Shown here: positions 35,094 through 43,710 of the stretch, in pieces
Layout: every line of letters starts with the position of its first letter
Position numbering within the stretch: the first letter of the stretch is position 1
From: Roseibium sediminicola
GTDB taxonomy: Bacteria; Pseudomonadota; Alphaproteobacteria; Rhizobiales; Stappiaceae
Length of the DNA stretch: 52,406 bases
Direction: 5' to 3'
Assembly (NCBI RefSeq): GCF_023156505.1
Contig: NZ_JALNMJ010000031.1
Span: 1-52,406, forward strand
The notes under the pieces: generated by a model
What the model was told of the DNA's origin: nothing
Database searches by the model: none
Seen by the model: the letters and a program-made list of their open reading frames with translations, nothing else
Translations under genes and position numbers: made by a program

Positions 35094-35867
35094 ATGACTT
35101 ATCTTTGGTTGAAAACTCTAATCTCTTCAACTTTATTTGCCGCTGGCCTGGCAGCAGGAACTTCGCAGGCGGCAGAGATTCTGCTGGTGCAGGACGAAGC
35201 CTATCCGCCCTACATGTCCAAGGACGGCAGCGATGCCACCGGTATCTGGGCGGACGTCGTCAAGGAAGCGGGCCGCCGCATGGATGGAATGACCTTCAAG
35301 ATCGAAGCCGTGCCCTGGTCGCGCGCGGTCGGGCTGGTGGAGCAGGGCCGCGCGCAGGGCCTGGTCGGAACCTATTACAAGCCTGAGGCACGTCCCTGGA
35401 TCGCCGCCTATTCCGAACCCGCCATGACGGAACAGGTCAGCGTCTACTGCCATCCCGGGGTCGCCAAGGCAGACTGGACCTATCCCGACGATTACAAGGG
35501 CCTGACCTTCGGCAACAACACGGGATTTCAGACCCCCGGCGCGAAATTCTTCGAGATGGTCGAGGCCGGCGACATCAAGCTGCAGGAAGCGCCGAGCACC
35601 GAACAGAACCTGAAAAAGCTCAGTGCCGGCCGGATCGATTGTTATGTGCAGGAACGGCTCTCGGCCGAGATCGCCATCAATTCCGGCGGCATCGACAATG
35701 TGGAACGGGTGACCGATGCCAGCTCCGAACAGTCTTTCATCGGCTACACCGACACCTGGACCGGACCTGAAGCAGAGGCTTTCATTGCCGCGATGGACCA
35801 GGCGATCAAGGACATGAAGGCCGACGGCACGATCGACAAGATCGTGAAGAAATATGTCGGTGGCTAA
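35094..35867 (+). CDS. Periplasmic substrate-binding protein, paralogue 2
   Basis: Same family and same length (257 residues) as paralogue 1. Signal peptide about 1-26 (STLFAAGLAAGTSQA before AEILLVQ). Shared core: PYMSKDG, VPWSRAVGLVEQ, LVGTYYKPEARPW, YPDDYKGLTFGNNTGFQTPG, RIDCYVQERL. GAGGGG lies 6 nt before ATG. The 135-bp gap before it is very AT-rich and probably holds its own promoter, so it is not obviously in one transcript with paralogue 1. Confidence 0.87.
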   Translation: MTYLWLKTLISSTLFAAGLAAGTSQAAEILLVQDEAYPPYMSKDGSDATGIWADVVKEAGRRMDGMTFKIEAVPWSRAVGLVEQGRAQGLVGTYYKPEARPWIAAYSEPAMTEQVSVYCHPGVAKADWTYPDDYKGLTFGNNTGFQTPGAKFFEMVEAGDIKLQEAPSTEQNLKKLSAGRIDCYVQERLSAEIAINSGGIDNVERVTDASSEQSFIGYTDTWTGPEAEAFIAAMDQAIKDMKADGTIDKIVKKYVGG

Positions 35868-36116
35868 ACCAGGGTCAACCACTGCCGGCAGGTCCCTCAG
35901 GCAGGTGTAGACGTCAGACCCTTCGCTGAGTTTCCGGAAACCTTGCCGGCGGACGGGACCCATGCCCTCCTGGCGGCTTGACCGCCAGGGCGGCAAGGTG
36001 CCCGCTGAGGGCGAGGGGGGGCGAAGCCTGCAACGCCATCTTTGTAGGCCTGAGGCGAAAATCGCTTTATTTTTGCCGGATGGTCGTTTGTATCGTCCAG
36101 CAAGGGGGAGCGTACA
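35868..36116. other. Spacer between paralogues 2 and 3
   Basis: 249 bp without a convincing gene. GGGGGAG at the end is the ribosome site of paralogue 3. Nothing else recognised. Confidence 0.4.
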
Positions 36117-36905
36117 ATGCACCGGAATCGTTTCGCCGCGACATGGCAATTTCTTGCGGCCACGCTCGGCTTGACCGGACTGCCCCCGGGCGCGGCGGGG
36201 GAACCGGTTGAAATTGTGACGATGGTGCAGGACGCGGAATACCCGCCCTACATGTCCAGTGACCTCAACGGCGCCAGCGGCATCTACGCGGAAATCGTCC
36301 AGGAAGCTGACCGGCGCATGCCGGCCTATGAAATCGATCTGAAGGCAACGCCCTGGTCGCGCGCCATGCATCTGGTGCGCAGCGGTCAGGTCGACGCGCT
36401 GGTGGGAACCTATCACAGGCGGCAGGAGCGGCCGTGGCTCCGGCGTTATTCAGCCGCGATCATGTATGAAAACATCTATGTCTACTGCCACAAGGGGGTG
36501 GCTGAGAAAAGCTGGTCCTATCCGGAAGACTATGCCGGGCTGGTGTTCGGCAACAACAAGGGGTTCGAGACACCCGGGCGCGCCTTTTTCGACATGGTCG
36601 CGAAGGGCGAGATCTTCCTGACCGAGGAACAGAACACCACCATCAATCTGCGACTGCTGCAATATGGGCGCTTTGACTGTTATGTCCAGGAGGAGGCCGT
36701 GGCCGGCCCCATCCTGGCGGAGAAGGCCTATGACAACATCATTCCGGTCAAACAGGTGACCTTCGAATCGGTTCATGTCGGGGTCTCCGTCAAGTGGAAT
36801 GCCGAGACAGCGGATACTTTCCTGGAGGCTTTCGACAAGGTCATCGCCGAGATGAAGACAGACGGCACCATCGACGGGATCATTTTCCGGAACGCAATGA
36901 ACTGA
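36117..36905 (+). CDS. Periplasmic substrate-binding protein, paralogue 3
   Basis: 262 residues; the most diverged of the three. Signal peptide about 1-28 (LAATLGLTGLPPGAAG before EPVEIV). Shared core: YPPYMSSDL, TPWSRAMHLVRSG, LVGTYHRRQERPW, YPEDYAGLVFGNNKGFETPG, RFDCYVQEE. ATG 36117 has GGGGGAG 6-7 nt upstream. No importer permease or ATPase is near any of the three; the ABC gene that follows is an exporter. Confidence 0.87.
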   Translation: MHRNRFAATWQFLAATLGLTGLPPGAAGEPVEIVTMVQDAEYPPYMSSDLNGASGIYAEIVQEADRRMPAYEIDLKATPWSRAMHLVRSGQVDALVGTYHRRQERPWLRRYSAAIMYENIYVYCHKGVAEKSWSYPEDYAGLVFGNNKGFETPGRAFFDMVAKGEIFLTEEQNTTINLRLLQYGRFDCYVQEEAVAGPILAEKAYDNIIPVKQVTFESVHVGVSVKWNAETADTFLEAFDKVIAEMKTDGTIDGIIFRNAMN

Positions 36906-37030
36906 CACCATTTCCGCCTGAAGGAGCACGGCGTGTGCGTTTTGACTGGGCCAAGCGCCAGCCTCTTGCGTAGGATGAGGGACAGAATCGTTCCAGCCCA
37001 ACTCCCTGCAGTCCTTACTTGAGAGACCCC

Positions 37031-38884
37031 GTGTCGCCGCTCTTCCGCCTGTTTGAAAACTGGATTGATCCCTTTCGCGCGCCGCCCGAAAAGGACATGC
37101 CGCGCGGCGGTGCCGCGTTTCTGTTCTATTTCGTCTCCCAGGTGCGCTGGCCCTTCGCCGTCATGCTGCTGCTTGGTGGCGCGGCCGCCTTTGTCGAAGT
37201 CGCAATCTTCAATTTTCTCGGCGACCTTGTGGATCTGCTGGACACGGCCGACCGCGACACCTTCTTCAGCGACCACGCAGGCGCCCTGCTGGGCATGGCC
37301 TTTGTGATCGTGATCGTGCGTGTGCTTGTCAATTCGCTGATGGCTCTGTCCGAGGAGCAGGCGGTGGTTCCGGGTTTCTTCAATCTCGTGCGCTGGCAAT
37401 GCCATCAGCGCGTGATGAAGCAAAGCCTCAGCTATTTCCAGGACGATCTGGCAGGACGGCTGTCGCAGAAGGTGATGCAATCGGGCATGTCTGCGGGCGA
37501 TTTCATGATCAACCTGCTGCAGGTGGTCTGGTTCATCGTCGTCTACGCGGTCACCACGCTGGTACTGGTGGCCGATCTCGACCTGCGTCTCGGCCTGCTG
37601 GTCGGCCTGTGGCTGTGCTGCTTCGCTGTCACGGCTTGGATTTTCGTGCCGCGGGTGCGGGGCGCCGCCAAGGAGGTTGCCAATTCCTATTCCGGGGTGA
37701 CGGGCCGATTGGTCGACACCTACACGAATATTCAGTCGGTCAAGCTGTTCGGGTCCCAACGCGAAGAAAATCAGGGGGCCAGGAGCGCAGTCGAAGGGTT
37801 CATCGGCAAGTTGCAGCGGTTCACCCGCCTGCTGACCTCAATCCGGATCATCATGTCGTTCATCAACGGCTTGATGATTGTCTCGATCGCCGGCATGGCG
37901 CTCGGCATCTGGCAGGAAGGCGGCATCAGCACCGGTCATGTCGCCTTTGCCCTCAGCCTGATCCTCCGGCTGAACATCCTGCTTAACCGGCTGTTCAATC
38001 AGCTTAACGGCCTATTCCGGCATTTCGGCTCCATGCAGGACAGTATGGAAACGGTGGTCAAGCCGATCACATTGATCGATACGCCGGAGGCCGGCGAGCT
38101 TGCGGTCTCGAAAGGGGCGGTGGCGTTCGAGAACATCCGGTTTCACTACGGCAAGGCCGGCGGCGTAATCGACCACCTGGCCCTTGCCATCCATCCCGGC
38201 GAGCGGGTCGGTCTGGTTGGCCCGTCCGGTGCCGGCAAGACGACGCTTGCCAGCCTGCTGCTGCGTTTCTTCGATGTGGAAGCCGGCCGTATCCTGATCG
38301 ATGGGCAGGACATCCGGCAGGTCACGCAGGAGAGCCTGCGCCGCTCCATCGGCATGGTGACGCAAGATCCGTCGCTTCTGCACCGATCCATCCGCGAGAA
38401 CATCTGCTACGGCCGCAGTTCGGCGAGCGAGGAGGAGCTACTCGACGCCGCCCGCAAGGCGCATGCCCTGAAGTTTATTGAAACTCTGGAAGACAAACGC
38501 GGCCGCACGGGCTTCGATGCCTTTGTCGGTGAGCGCGGCGTCAAACTGTCCGGCGGTCAGCGCCAGCGGATCGCTATCGCTAGGGTGCTCTTGAAAGATG
38601 CGCCGATCCTGGTGCTGGATGAGGCAACCTCGGCGCTCGATTCAGAGGTCGAAGCGGCTATTCAGGAGAACCTGCAAGGTCTGATGGCCGGCAAGACGGT
38701 GATCGCGATTGCTCACCGCCTGTCGACCATAGCCGCAATGGACCGGCTGATCGTCATGGACAAAGGCCGGATCGTTCAACAGGGAACACATGAGAGCCTG
38801 CTGCGCGAGGAAGAGGGGCTTTATGCCCAGCTGTGGCACCGACAGTCCGGTGGCTTCCTGAAGGCGGAAACCGAACTCGCCTGA
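37031..38884 (+). CDS. ABC exporter, fused membrane and ATPase domains, paralogue 1
   Basis: A half-transporter of the MsbA/Atm1 type that exports an unknown substrate. 617 residues. An N-terminal cytoplasmic arm holds FENWIDPF. A six-helix membrane domain spans about 30-320. The ATPase follows with Walker A GPSGAGKTT, ABC signature LSGGQRQRIA, Walker B ILVLDEATSAL and H-loop AIAHRLST. GTG 37031 was chosen (GAGAG upstream, start aligned with paralogue 2); TTG 37019 is the alternative. The same N-terminal arm and very similar ATPase recur in the gene at 43711, so they may pair or be duplicates. Confidence 0.92.
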   Translation: MSPLFRLFENWIDPFRAPPEKDMPRGGAAFLFYFVSQVRWPFAVMLLLGGAAAFVEVAIFNFLGDLVDLLDTADRDTFFSDHAGALLGMAFVIVIVRVLVNSLMALSEEQAVVPGFFNLVRWQCHQRVMKQSLSYFQDDLAGRLSQKVMQSGMSAGDFMINLLQVVWFIVVYAVTTLVLVADLDLRLGLLVGLWLCCFAVTAWIFVPRVRGAAKEVANSYSGVTGRLVDTYTNIQSVKLFGSQREENQGARSAVEGFIGKLQRFTRLLTSIRIIMSFINGLMIVSIAGMALGIWQEGGISTGHVAFALSLILRLNILLNRLFNQLNGLFRHFGSMQDSMETVVKPITLIDTPEAGELAVSKGAVAFENIRFHYGKAGGVIDHLALAIHPGERVGLVGPSGAGKTTLASLLLRFFDVEAGRILIDGQDIRQVTQESLRRSIGMVTQDPSLLHRSIRENICYGRSSASEEELLDAARKAHALKFIETLEDKRGRTGFDAFVGERGVKLSGGQRQRIAIARVLLKDAPILVLDEATSALDSEVEAAIQENLQGLMAGKTVIAIAHRLSTIAAMDRLIVMDKGRIVQQGTHESLLREEEGLYAQLWHRQSGGFLKAETELA

Positions 38885-38978
38885 TCCCTCCCGGATCAAC
38901 AGCAAAGCGTCTTGCTGATTTGGTTGATCTGTGGGCGATGCATCGGCGTAACCACATGGCAATTCTTCAGAGGATCTC

Positions 38979-39380
38979 ATGCCCCAGACCTTCATTGCCT
39001 ATGTGGCCACCGCCGTGGTTTTTTTCGCCGTTGACTATGTCTGGCTGTCGCAGGTCGCCACCCGGTTCTATGTCGACCGGATCGGTCACCTGATGATGGA
39101 CAAGCCGAACCTGGTGGCGGCGGGTCTGTTCTACGTGTTTTATGTTGCCGGGATCGTGATCTTTGCAGTCGCGCCCGCGCTGCGCGCCGAAAGCGTCGCG
39201 ACCGCTGTGATCTATGGTGCCTTGTTCGGCTTTTTCACCTACGCCACCTACGATGTGACCAATTTCGCGACCCTGAAGAACTGGCCGATCATGGTCGTGG
39301 TGGTGGATGTCGCCTGGGGAACGTTCTTGTCGGCCCTGTCGGCATGTTTCGGGTACACGCTAACCCGTCTGGTTGCGTAA
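38979..39380 (+). CDS. DUF2177 family membrane protein
   Basis: 133 residues with four predicted membrane helices, almost no loops. Family motifs: DYVWLSQVATRFYVDRIGHL after the first helix, AGLFYVFYVAGIVIFAV, and GALFGFFTYATYDVTNFATL near 85, ending in WGTFLSALSA. Function unknown. It lies 94 bp after the ABC exporter. Confidence 0.92.
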   Translation: MPQTFIAYVATAVVFFAVDYVWLSQVATRFYVDRIGHLMMDKPNLVAAGLFYVFYVAGIVIFAVAPALRAESVATAVIYGALFGFFTYATYDVTNFATLKNWPIMVVVVDVAWGTFLSALSACFGYTLTRLVA

Positions 39381-39519
39381 CGGATCCTTGACTACGTATT
39401 TCTCCTAGTCAACTGACGTTACTGAATTTTTACGAGCAGGACGGTAGACTTTCGCGTCCGTTGAGACTGGCCAGCCAGCGCCGGACGACACGGGATATTG
39501 GATCTACCGGGGATTTCGC

Positions 39520-40839
39520 GTGACGCTTTCGATCAAGGGCCGTTTTGTTGCCATGGTATTGACCGCCGCCGCCATCATGATGGGCGGGACGGCATTTGCA
39601 TTTTATTCATTCCGTCAGGCATTTATGGAAAAAATCGGGACACCGGCAGGTGCTCAGGAGTTTCTGTCGGGCAATGTCGCCAATCAGATTGACGGGTTGA
39701 TCCTTGACCAGATGATCACGATCGGCCTGGTCGTGTCTCCGGTCGGCCTGGCCTTCCTCGGGTTTGCCGTGATTCTGGCCGTGGGTCTTGCCCGGCCGCT
39801 GAACCGCTTGCAAAACGGGCTCGACACCTTGTCGGAAGGCAATCTGGACATCCAGATCGACGGTGCAGACCGCAGCGACGAAATCGGCGCCATCGCGCGC
39901 TCGGTGACCGCGTTTCGCGCCAATCTCGCCGACCGGGCCCAGGAACAGGCACGGCGGGAACTCGCCCATCAGGAAGCGCTCGGCGAAGAACGCAAGGCGC
40001 TGATGCAGGATGTCGCCGATGACTTCGAGAAGTCGGTGATCGGCGTCGTGTCTGCCCTCTCAAGGGCGGCTCAAAGCGTTGAAAGCAACTCAACCGATCT
40101 CAACGATGCCGTGAACTCTTCGCTTCGGGCGGTCGTGGAGGTCCAGCGGGCCACGTCCGACACCAGCGGGTCCGTGGAAATCGTGACCAGTTCGGCAGAC
40201 AGGTTGTCCGGGTCCCTGAGCCGGGTCCGCGAAGACGTCGACCAGGCAACGGACATTGCCAGCGTGGCTGTCGCGGAGGCGCGCAAGACCGACGAAATCG
40301 TCGGCCGTCTGTCTGAAACCGGCCGTGCGATCGGCGAGATTGTCGAACTGATCAGCCAGATCGCCAGTCAGACCAATCTGCTGGCGCTGAATGCCACCAT
40401 CGAGGCGGCCCGCGCGGGCGAGGCCGGGCGCGGCTTTGCGGTTGTCGCCAATGAGGTCAAGGCACTGGCGGAGCAAACCACCAAGGCGACAGACGATATT
40501 TCCGCTCAGGTCGCTTCCGTGCAGGAGGTGGCCGAGCTTTCGGAGACCGCTATCCGCTCCATTACGGAGACGATCGGCCGGGTGAGCGAGATATCAGGCA
40601 AAATACGCGATGCCGTCGAAGAGCAGACTGCCGCGACCGACGAGATCAGCAGCAATGCGCTGACGGCCCGCTCGAGTTCCGAACTGGCCGCGAACAATGT
40701 CGGTTCGCTGAGCACAGCCATGGAGGCGAGCCGGTCGGCGACCGATGAAATGCACGGTGCGGCGACGGAACTTGGTTCCCTGTCGGAAAATCTGCAGAAG
40801 CAGGTTCAGCAGTTCTTGCAGAGTGTTCGTGCGGCATAA
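39520..40839 (+). CDS. Methyl-accepting chemotaxis protein with a very short periplasmic loop
   Basis: A chemoreceptor-type signalling protein. 439 residues: membrane helix about 8-30, a loop of only about 35 residues, helix about 66-90, HAMP domain about 88-142, coiled coil, and the signalling domain to the end. The tip motif is ISQIASQTNLLALNATIEAA, followed by GEAGRGFAVVANEVKALAEQ. There is no CheR/CheB-binding pentapeptide at the C-terminus. With so small a loop it probably senses through the membrane, HAMP region or a partner protein. Start GTG 39520 has a weak ribosome site. Confidence 0.93.
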   Translation: MTLSIKGRFVAMVLTAAAIMMGGTAFAFYSFRQAFMEKIGTPAGAQEFLSGNVANQIDGLILDQMITIGLVVSPVGLAFLGFAVILAVGLARPLNRLQNGLDTLSEGNLDIQIDGADRSDEIGAIARSVTAFRANLADRAQEQARRELAHQEALGEERKALMQDVADDFEKSVIGVVSALSRAAQSVESNSTDLNDAVNSSLRAVVEVQRATSDTSGSVEIVTSSADRLSGSLSRVREDVDQATDIASVAVAEARKTDEIVGRLSETGRAIGEIVELISQIASQTNLLALNATIEAARAGEAGRGFAVVANEVKALAEQTTKATDDISAQVASVQEVAELSETAIRSITETIGRVSEISGKIRDAVEEQTAATDEISSNALTARSSSELAANNVGSLSTAMEASRSATDEMHGAATELGSLSENLQKQVQQFLQSVRAA

Positions 40840-40976
40840 GGCCAATGTTTCTCAAGAAATGTCGATAATATTGTTATAATTATCAATATGCAGAAATGAT
40901 TTTTCTTGCTTAGAGATTGATTGAGGAATGTGCCGATAAAATAATGCCTGATTAAAACCTGAGCTGAAGTCGGAGA

Positions 40977-42839
40977 ATGGCAGACTACCTGGCGAATGTG
41001 CCACTAGAATTTTTAACGGTCTGCCTTGGCGTTGCACTTGTGACGTTTGTCATCGGTTATGCCGGAGGCCGCCAGCTCTTGGCGCGCGAGCGCACGTTCC
41101 CACCATCCGAATTCGGCAATGACACAGCCATTTTGAAACTGGTGGTGGAGCATGCTCATGAAGGCCTGATCATGCAGGATATTTATGGGCATATCGAATG
41201 GTCGAACCCCGCCTATTCACGCATAACCGGTTACAGCGCAGAGGAAATTCTCGGGCGGCGACCGCAGGAATTCATCCTGACCCCGGAAAACCAGCTCCAG
41301 CCTGAAGACATCGATGTCTTCAGATTCGACCTGAGCAAGTTTCAGTCCGGGACGGAAGAGCTGATTTTGAACCGCCGCAAGAACGGCGAGTATTTCTGGA
41401 ACCAGCTCACCTTCGCGGTTGTCGATGGCGAGACGGAAGAAGACACAAAGATCATTCTCATCTGCCGCGATGTCACCAGCCAGGTGGAACATGTCAAGGA
41501 GCTGGAAGACGCCCGCAACCGGCTGAAGCACCAGGCCGAACACGACGACCTGACCGGCGTCGCCAACCGGGCTCGACTGTCGGCCCATCTGCAGGAGCAG
41601 ATCGCATCGGCCCGCGAAGGGGAGGGCAAGATCGGCATTCTTCATCTCGACCTCGATCACTTCAAGGACGTCAATGACAGCCATGGACATGGCGCGGGTG
41701 ATGCCGTGCTGCGGCATGTCGCCAAGGCAATGCGCTCCGCGCTCGGCGACAAGGGGCTTGTGGCGCGGATCGGCGGCGACGAGTTCATCGCGGTGGTTTC
41801 GAATCCGGTCGGGCCGGAGCAGCTGGAAGCGCTGGGCAATCAGGTCCTTCAGGGGGTGGCCGAACCGGTCAAGGTGGATCATCATCATCTGCGGGTGGCC
41901 GGCAGTGTCGGTCTGGTTCTCGCCGACGCCAGCAAGTCAAGTGCCTCGGAACTGATCAACCAGGCGGACATCGCCCTTTATGCCGCCAAGAAATCCGGCC
42001 GCAGTCAGCAGGCCTGGTATACGGAAGCCCTCGGGGCACAGTACCGGCAAAGGCGGCAGATCCTGGCGCGCCTCGACCAGGATCTGGAAGCCGGCGACCT
42101 GAGCCTGCTGATGGAGCCGCAATACAGCGTGACCTTGAGGCAGATCGTCGGCTATGAGGTTTCCGCCCAGTGGCTGCATCCCTCGGAAGGACTGGTCGAT
42201 CCGGTGAAGCTGCTGTCCAGCCAGGAAGACGTCAAACGCATCGAGAAAATCGAGCGGTTTGCCCTCAATCGCGGTCTGGCGGAAGTCAAGCGGCTCAGAG
42301 AGGCCTCGAATGTTCCCTTTTTCCTGTCCGTCAATCTGACGGGAGCGAGCCTGCGCTCGCAAGGTTTCGTGGAGGCCGTTGACCGGATCTGTAACGAGGC
42401 CGCGTTTTTGCCGAACGACCTGGTGATCGAGCTGGATGAAAAGATCATCCGCTTCGACGAGCCCGACGGCCTGACGGGGGTGGTCGAAGATCTGGGGCAA
42501 ATCGGCTGCAAGATCGCGCTCGACCGGTTCGGAGGCGGACATGGCGGTGCCGGCCAGCTGATCTATCTCGATGCGGATATGGTCAAGATCAGTCCCGATC
42601 TCATTAACGGCATCGAAAATGAGGACAACAAGCGCGAACTGGTCAAATCCGTGATCCGGCTTGCCGCCAATCTGGGGCTGGAAGCCGTGGCCAATGGCGT
42701 GGACCGGCCCGAGCAGGCCGCTCTTCTGCAGGAATTCGGCTGTACTAGAATCCAGGGCAAGATGATCTCCGAACCGCTGTCACCGCGCCTGGCCGAGCGG
42801 CATATGCGCGAGTTCGAGCTGCAGGAAGAGGCCCTTTAA
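40977..42839 (+). CDS. PAS-GGDEF-EAL protein with intact GGDEF and degenerate EAL
   Basis: A c-di-GMP signalling protein, 620 residues: one membrane helix (8-27), PAS domain (45-165; IEWSNPAYSRITGYSAEEIL), GGDEF domain (190-350), EAL-like domain (365-615). The active site GGDEF is intact near 264, so cyclase activity is likely. The inhibitory RxxD site reads ALGD and lacks Arg. In the EAL part the EAL motif is EVS, the usual DDFG is DRFG, and AEGVE reads ANGVD, so phosphodiesterase activity is unlikely. AT-rich DNA lies upstream; GGAG is very close to ATG 40977, so the start is not certain. Confidence 0.92.
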   Translation: MADYLANVPLEFLTVCLGVALVTFVIGYAGGRQLLARERTFPPSEFGNDTAILKLVVEHAHEGLIMQDIYGHIEWSNPAYSRITGYSAEEILGRRPQEFILTPENQLQPEDIDVFRFDLSKFQSGTEELILNRRKNGEYFWNQLTFAVVDGETEEDTKIILICRDVTSQVEHVKELEDARNRLKHQAEHDDLTGVANRARLSAHLQEQIASAREGEGKIGILHLDLDHFKDVNDSHGHGAGDAVLRHVAKAMRSALGDKGLVARIGGDEFIAVVSNPVGPEQLEALGNQVLQGVAEPVKVDHHHLRVAGSVGLVLADASKSSASELINQADIALYAAKKSGRSQQAWYTEALGAQYRQRRQILARLDQDLEAGDLSLLMEPQYSVTLRQIVGYEVSAQWLHPSEGLVDPVKLLSSQEDVKRIEKIERFALNRGLAEVKRLREASNVPFFLSVNLTGASLRSQGFVEAVDRICNEAAFLPNDLVIELDEKIIRFDEPDGLTGVVEDLGQIGCKIALDRFGGGHGGAGQLIYLDADMVKISPDLINGIENEDNKRELVKSVIRLAANLGLEAVANGVDRPEQAALLQEFGCTRIQGKMISEPLSPRLAERHMREFELQEEAL

Positions 42840-43279
42840 GATCTTGCTGAGCCGGACGGTCGCAGACGCCACGCCATCGGCGGATGCCCGGGTGCCGCAG
42901 CGTCTCGTGATGCCGCTGTGGCCGTTTGGCAACAGGTTCTGGTTGTATGCGACAACTTGGCGTGATTTGTCTTTTCAAGCGCACGAAAAGCGGTTACCAA
43001 CGCGATCAGTCACCGCTCATGGTGACCCTTTATCCTCAGCGGCCGCCCGGCTGCGCAACCTCAAGGAGGGCTACATGATAGATCGTTGCATGATCCACCC
43101 ATTTGCCGCCCTCGCAGGTTGCACCAGGATCTCTGCCCGCCTCCGCTAGGAGGCCGCGAGCCTTCTTCATACTCCCAGATTTTGCGGTGACCGGCTGAAG
43201 CCGTCCGTTCTGGCTGCACGCGTGTTCGCGCCTGTCTGCCGTCACCACCTCATTATGATCCCGTTTCGGAGAGATTCCG
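42840..43279 (+). promoter_or_regulatory. Long leader region, possible structured RNA
   Basis: 440 bp between the GGDEF gene and the 142-residue membrane protein. It holds a 24-codon frame with a near-perfect ribosome site (43075-43149). After it lies a segment with nested pairing: GGTGAC near 43184 with GTCACC near 43240, and inside it CGGC-TGAA-GCCG. The arrangement resembles a leader-peptide or riboregulator-controlled transcript, but no known riboswitch class was recognised. Confidence 0.4.
43075..43149 (+). CDS. Possible 24-residue leader peptide
   Basis: AAGGAGGG lies 5 nt before ATG 43075, one of the strongest ribosome sites in the window. The product starts MIDRCMIHPFAALAGC and ends RISARLR*. 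It contains four Arg, two Cys and one His. The frame is open upstream to 42844, so a longer 101-residue product cannot be excluded, but the ribosome site points to the short form. It may be a uORF that senses translation. Confidence 0.4.
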   Translation: MIDRCMIHPFAALAGCTRISARLR

Positions 43280-43708
43280 ATGTCAGTCCAATATTCACCG
43301 GACCTGTCTGCGCTGGCGGACCGTCCGGACTTCGAGGTGTCCGTTCCCGAGGAGCCAAGTCCCGGATCGTTCCGCCGCGCCCGGCGTGCGGTCGTTGCCG
43401 TGGCCCTGTTCCTGGCTGCCACCTTTGCGCTTGCCGTGACGTTCTATGTGCCGGTGTTCATTTACAACCTGTCCCGGGTCGATGCCCTGGAGGTCGCGGG
43501 CCGGCTCATTCCCGCCTCCGTGTTTGCCGAGCATTTCAGCGCGCTTTTCTGGGGCACGTTCATCCTGGCCCTGGCCGTCACAAGTTTCATTGCCAGTCTG
43601 CTGCTGTTTGCGTCTGGCCGAATAATCCGCCCGCGTTCCCGCCCGTTCCAGCGCGAAGATGCCCTGACGCATCTCGCCGTGTTACGGTTGGCCGGGCCTG
43701 AGAGGTAA
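43280..43708 (+). CDS. Small membrane protein coupled to an ABC exporter
   Basis: Not recognised. 142 residues: an acidic soluble N-terminus (1-30), two membrane helices (AVVAVALFLAATFALAVTFY and FILALAVTSFIASLLLFASG), and a basic C-terminal tail (RIIRPRSRPFQRED). Its stop is 2 nt before the start of the ABC exporter, with GAGAGG overlapping the stop, so translation is coupled. It may be an accessory subunit of the exporter. Upstream AGAGA serves as ribosome site. Confidence 0.8.
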   Translation: MSVQYSPDLSALADRPDFEVSVPEEPSPGSFRRARRAVVAVALFLAATFALAVTFYVPVFIYNLSRVDALEVAGRLIPASVFAEHFSALFWGTFILALAVTSFIASLLLFASGRIIRPRSRPFQREDALTHLAVLRLAGPER

Positions 43709-43710
43709 TC

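Noticed and set aside
34185..38884. Binding proteins plus ABC gene as one import system
   Set aside because: The ABC protein has fused membrane and ATPase domains of exporter type, and importers need separate permeases.
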